Shown here: piece after piece, positions 62,331 to 64,000 of the stretch | How the letters are laid out: each line of letters starts with the position of its first letter | Numbering within the stretch: position 1 is the stretch's first letter | Assembly: GCA_035629775.1 (NCBI GenBank) | Contig: DASPHG010000042.1 | Span: 12,333-76,332 of the forward strand | Source: DASPHG01 sp035629775 | GTDB taxonomy: Bacteria; Actinomycetota; Thermoleophilia; Solirubrobacterales; Thermoleophilaceae | Reading direction: 5' to 3' | DNA length: 64,000 nucleotides | The notes under the pieces: model-generated | The model's database searches: none | Told to the model about the DNA's origin: nothing | Seen by the model: only the letters and a program-made list of their open reading frames with translations | Position numbers and translations under genes: made by a program

Positions 62331-63131
62331 GTGTCAGAACAACCAGTGCTGGCCGTGGGTAACGTCGAGGTCGTCTACGACGACGTCGTGCTGGTCCTGC
62401 GCGGCGTTTCGCTCGACGTCGGCCCCGACGAGATCGTCGCGCTGCTGGGCGCGAACGGCGCCGGCAAGACGACGTTGCTGCGCGCGATCACGGGGCTCCT
62501 CGGCATCCACCGCGGGAAGATCACGAAGGGCACGATCCAGCTCAACGGGAAGCCGATCACCGGCCGGGACGCGCCCGAGATCGTGAAGGGCGGCGTAGCT
62601 CAGGTGATGGAGGGCAGGCGCACCTTCTTCGAGCTGACCGTCGACGACAACCTCCGCGCCGGCGCCTTCACGCGCTCGAAGGAGGACTTCGAGAAGGCGC
62701 GCGCCGAGGTGTTCGAGCTCTTCCCCGTGCTCGAGCGGTTCCGCGGCCAGACGGCGGGCTTCCTGTCGGGCGGCGAGCAGCAAATGCTCGCGATCGGGCG
62801 CGCGCTGATGTCACATCCCCAGGTCCTCCTGATGGACGAGCCGTCGCTCGGCCTCGCACCGAAGATCGTCGCCCAGGTTCGCGAAATCATCCTCGAGATC
62901 AACCGCCGCGGGACCGCGGTGCTGCTGGTGGAGCAGAACGCCCAGATGGCGCTCCAGATAGCCGCGCGCGGCTATGTGATGGAGACGGGCAAGGTGGTGC
63001 GCGACGGGACGGCGGCCGAGCTGCTCGCCGACGACGACATCCGTGAGTTCTACCTCGGCATCGGCCAGGAGGGGAAGCACTCGTTCCGCGACGTGAAGAC
63101 GTACCGCCGGAGGCGGCGCTGGGCGGCATGA
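62331..63131 (+). CDS. livF: Branched-chain amino acid ABC transporter ATPase LivF
   Basis: 266 residues from GTG 62331. ABC domain: Walker A GANGAGKTT, Q-loop VAQVMEGRRTF, signature LSGGEQQM, Walker B VLLMDEPSLGL and switch His replaced by the family LLVEQNAQM. The QVMEGRRxF and SLGLAPKIV patterns are typical of LivF. Permease and binding-protein genes are not in the window. Longer C-terminal tail with KTYRRRRRWAA. Coupled to livG by ATGA overlap. Confidence 0.92.
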   Translation: MSEQPVLAVGNVEVVYDDVVLVLRGVSLDVGPDEIVALLGANGAGKTTLLRAITGLLGIHRGKITKGTIQLNGKPITGRDAPEIVKGGVAQVMEGRRTFFELTVDDNLRAGAFTRSKEDFEKARAEVFELFPVLERFRGQTAGFLSGGEQQMLAIGRALMSHPQVLLMDEPSLGLAPKIVAQVREIILEINRRGTAVLLVEQNAQMALQIAARGYVMETGKVVRDGTAAELLADDDIREFYLGIGQEGKHSFRDVKTYRRRRRWAA

Positions 63132-63904
63132 GCGAGCCGCTGCTCGTCGTCGAGGACCTAGAGCTCCGCTTCGGCGGAGTCACCGCGCTCGACGGCGTGT
63201 CCTTCACCGTCGAGCCGGGTGAGCTGTTCGCGGTGATCGGCCCGAACGGCGCCGGCAAGACGTCGATCTTCAACTGCCTGAACGGGGTCTACCGGCCGCA
63301 GCGGGGATCGATCCGGCTCGAGGGCGAGGAGCTCGTGCGCAGGTCGCCCGCCGCCATCGCCGAGATGGGCATCGCGCGCACCTTCCAGAACCTCGGCCTG
63401 TTCGCGAATCTCACGCTGGTCGACAACCTGATGCTGGGCCGCCACCACCTGATGCGCACCGGATTCGTCACGGGGATGCTGTGGTGGGGGCGGGCGAAAC
63501 GCGAGGAGATCGAGCACCGCGAGGCAGTCGAGCGCGTCGTGGACCTCCTGGAGCTCGAGGCCTATCGCCATTCCCCGGCGGGCCAGCTCCCGTACGGGGT
63601 GCAGAAGCGAGTCGAGCTGGGGCGGGCGCTGGCCATGGAGCCGAAGCTGCTGTTGCTCGACGAGCCGGTCAGCGGCATGAACCTCGAGGAGACCGAGGAC
63701 ATGGCCCGCTACATCCTCGACATCCGCGACGAGCTCGACATCCCCATCCTGCTGGTGGAACACGACATGGGGCTCGTCATGGACCTCGCCGACCGGGTGC
63801 TGGCCGTCGACTTCGGCCACCCGGTCGCCACCGGCGTGCCGGCCGAGATCCAGCGTCACCCCGACGTCATCCGGGCCTACCTGGGGGAGGTGCAACGCAC
63901 GTGA
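63128..63904 (+). CDS. livG: Branched-chain amino acid ABC transporter ATPase LivG
   Basis: 258 residues from ATG 63128. ABC domain: Walker A GPNGAGKTS, FQNLGLFANLTLVDNL, family-specific signature LPYGVQKRVELGRAL in place of LSGGQ, Walker B LLLLDEPVSGM, and LVEHDMGLVMDLADRVLAVD, the standard LivG ending. Works with LivF in a five-part importer; substrates may be amino acids, amides or urea. Followed by a coupled AMP-binding gene. Confidence 0.94.
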   Translation: MSEPLLVVEDLELRFGGVTALDGVSFTVEPGELFAVIGPNGAGKTSIFNCLNGVYRPQRGSIRLEGEELVRRSPAAIAEMGIARTFQNLGLFANLTLVDNLMLGRHHLMRTGFVTGMLWWGRAKREEIEHREAVERVVDLLELEAYRHSPAGQLPYGVQKRVELGRALAMEPKLLLLDEPVSGMNLEETEDMARYILDIRDELDIPILLVEHDMGLVMDLADRVLAVDFGHPVATGVPAEIQRHPDVIRAYLGEVQRT

Positions 63905-64000
63905 CCCAGACCCTCGCGTCCCGCGTGCGCGACCGCGCGACCGCCGACCCGACGCGGATCGCCATGCGCGAGAAGGATTTCGGCATCTGGCAGGAGGTCA
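63901..64000 (+). CDS. AMP-dependent acyl-CoA synthetase (cut by window edge)
   Basis: GTG 63901 overlaps the livG stop (GTGA). The 33 residues visible, TLASRVRDRATADPTRIA and REKDFGIWQEV, match the start of long-chain acyl-CoA synthetases that commonly sit inside Liv-type operons in Actinobacteria. Catalytic motifs are outside the window. Confidence 0.7.
   Translation, partial: MTQTLASRVRDRATADPTRIAMREKDFGIWQEV

Overview
The window is high-GC DNA packed with short-spaced operons, GTG starts, stop/start overlaps, many signal peptides and lipoboxes, and MSRENVE-type SnoaL proteins. Together with the gene content (mycobacterial-type FadA/FabG4/HtdX/FadE5 operon, LmeA-family protein, collagen-like anchored proteins) this suggests a Gram-positive actinobacterium, most likely of the Thermoleophilia/Solirubrobacterales type. 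The assignment is inferred from composition and gene families only.

Layout. 1-7083: cut cupredoxin lipoprotein, cytochrome c lipoprotein, serS, type III glutamine synthetase, a large membrane protein and tRNA-Ser(UGA). 7099-18214: a TetR-centred secreted redox locus. It has two related arms, each with a copper monooxygenase-like protein fused to a cupredoxin and a PQQ-type propeller fused to a cupredoxin; the second arm adds a Tat amidohydrolase and a Gly/Asp-repeat protein. A 16-bp palindrome occurs three times, before each arm and before the tetR gene. 18251-24297: minus-strand exported hydrolase operon ending with an LmeA-like protein. 24320-29177: tRNA-Ser(GCU), an AbiEi/DUF559-like protein, a lipoprotein, an MFS transporter, an SDR reductase and exonuclease III.

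29174-40712 is an accessory zone: three collagen-like anchored proteins, an LCAT-like secreted acyltransferase/lipase, a thrombospondin-3-repeat protein and small secreted proteins. It contains tRNA-Arg(ACG), a 45-bp copy of its 3' part 3 kb downstream (44/45 identical) and a further 16-bp remnant, the usual mark of integration at a tRNA, but no integrase. 40852-45921 holds a possible isoprenoid locus: a polytopic membrane protein fused to an alpha-helical domain with a QW-type motif and a DxDD motif, a UbiA-family protein translationally coupled to it, and a geranylgeranyl-reductase-like flavoprotein. 46364-51154 is a coupled fatty-acid operon (thiolase, FabG4, MaoC dehydratase, acyl-CoA dehydrogenase). 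51219-62287 has scattered single genes and pairs (DUF192, a TIM-barrel glycosidase-like protein, YceH, EAL, a Wzz/BY-kinase, a NarL-type regulator, UspA, subtilisin, epimerase + TadA). 62331-64000 begins a Liv-type branched-chain amino acid ABC operon followed by an acyl-CoA synthetase.

The best candidates for something undescribed are the TetR/palindrome copper-quinoprotein locus (7.1-18.2 kb) and the membrane-cyclase/UbiA/reductase locus (40.9-45.9 kb). A family of 31-nt palindromes (12-nt arms, 7-nt centre) also recurs between convergent genes and inside genes.
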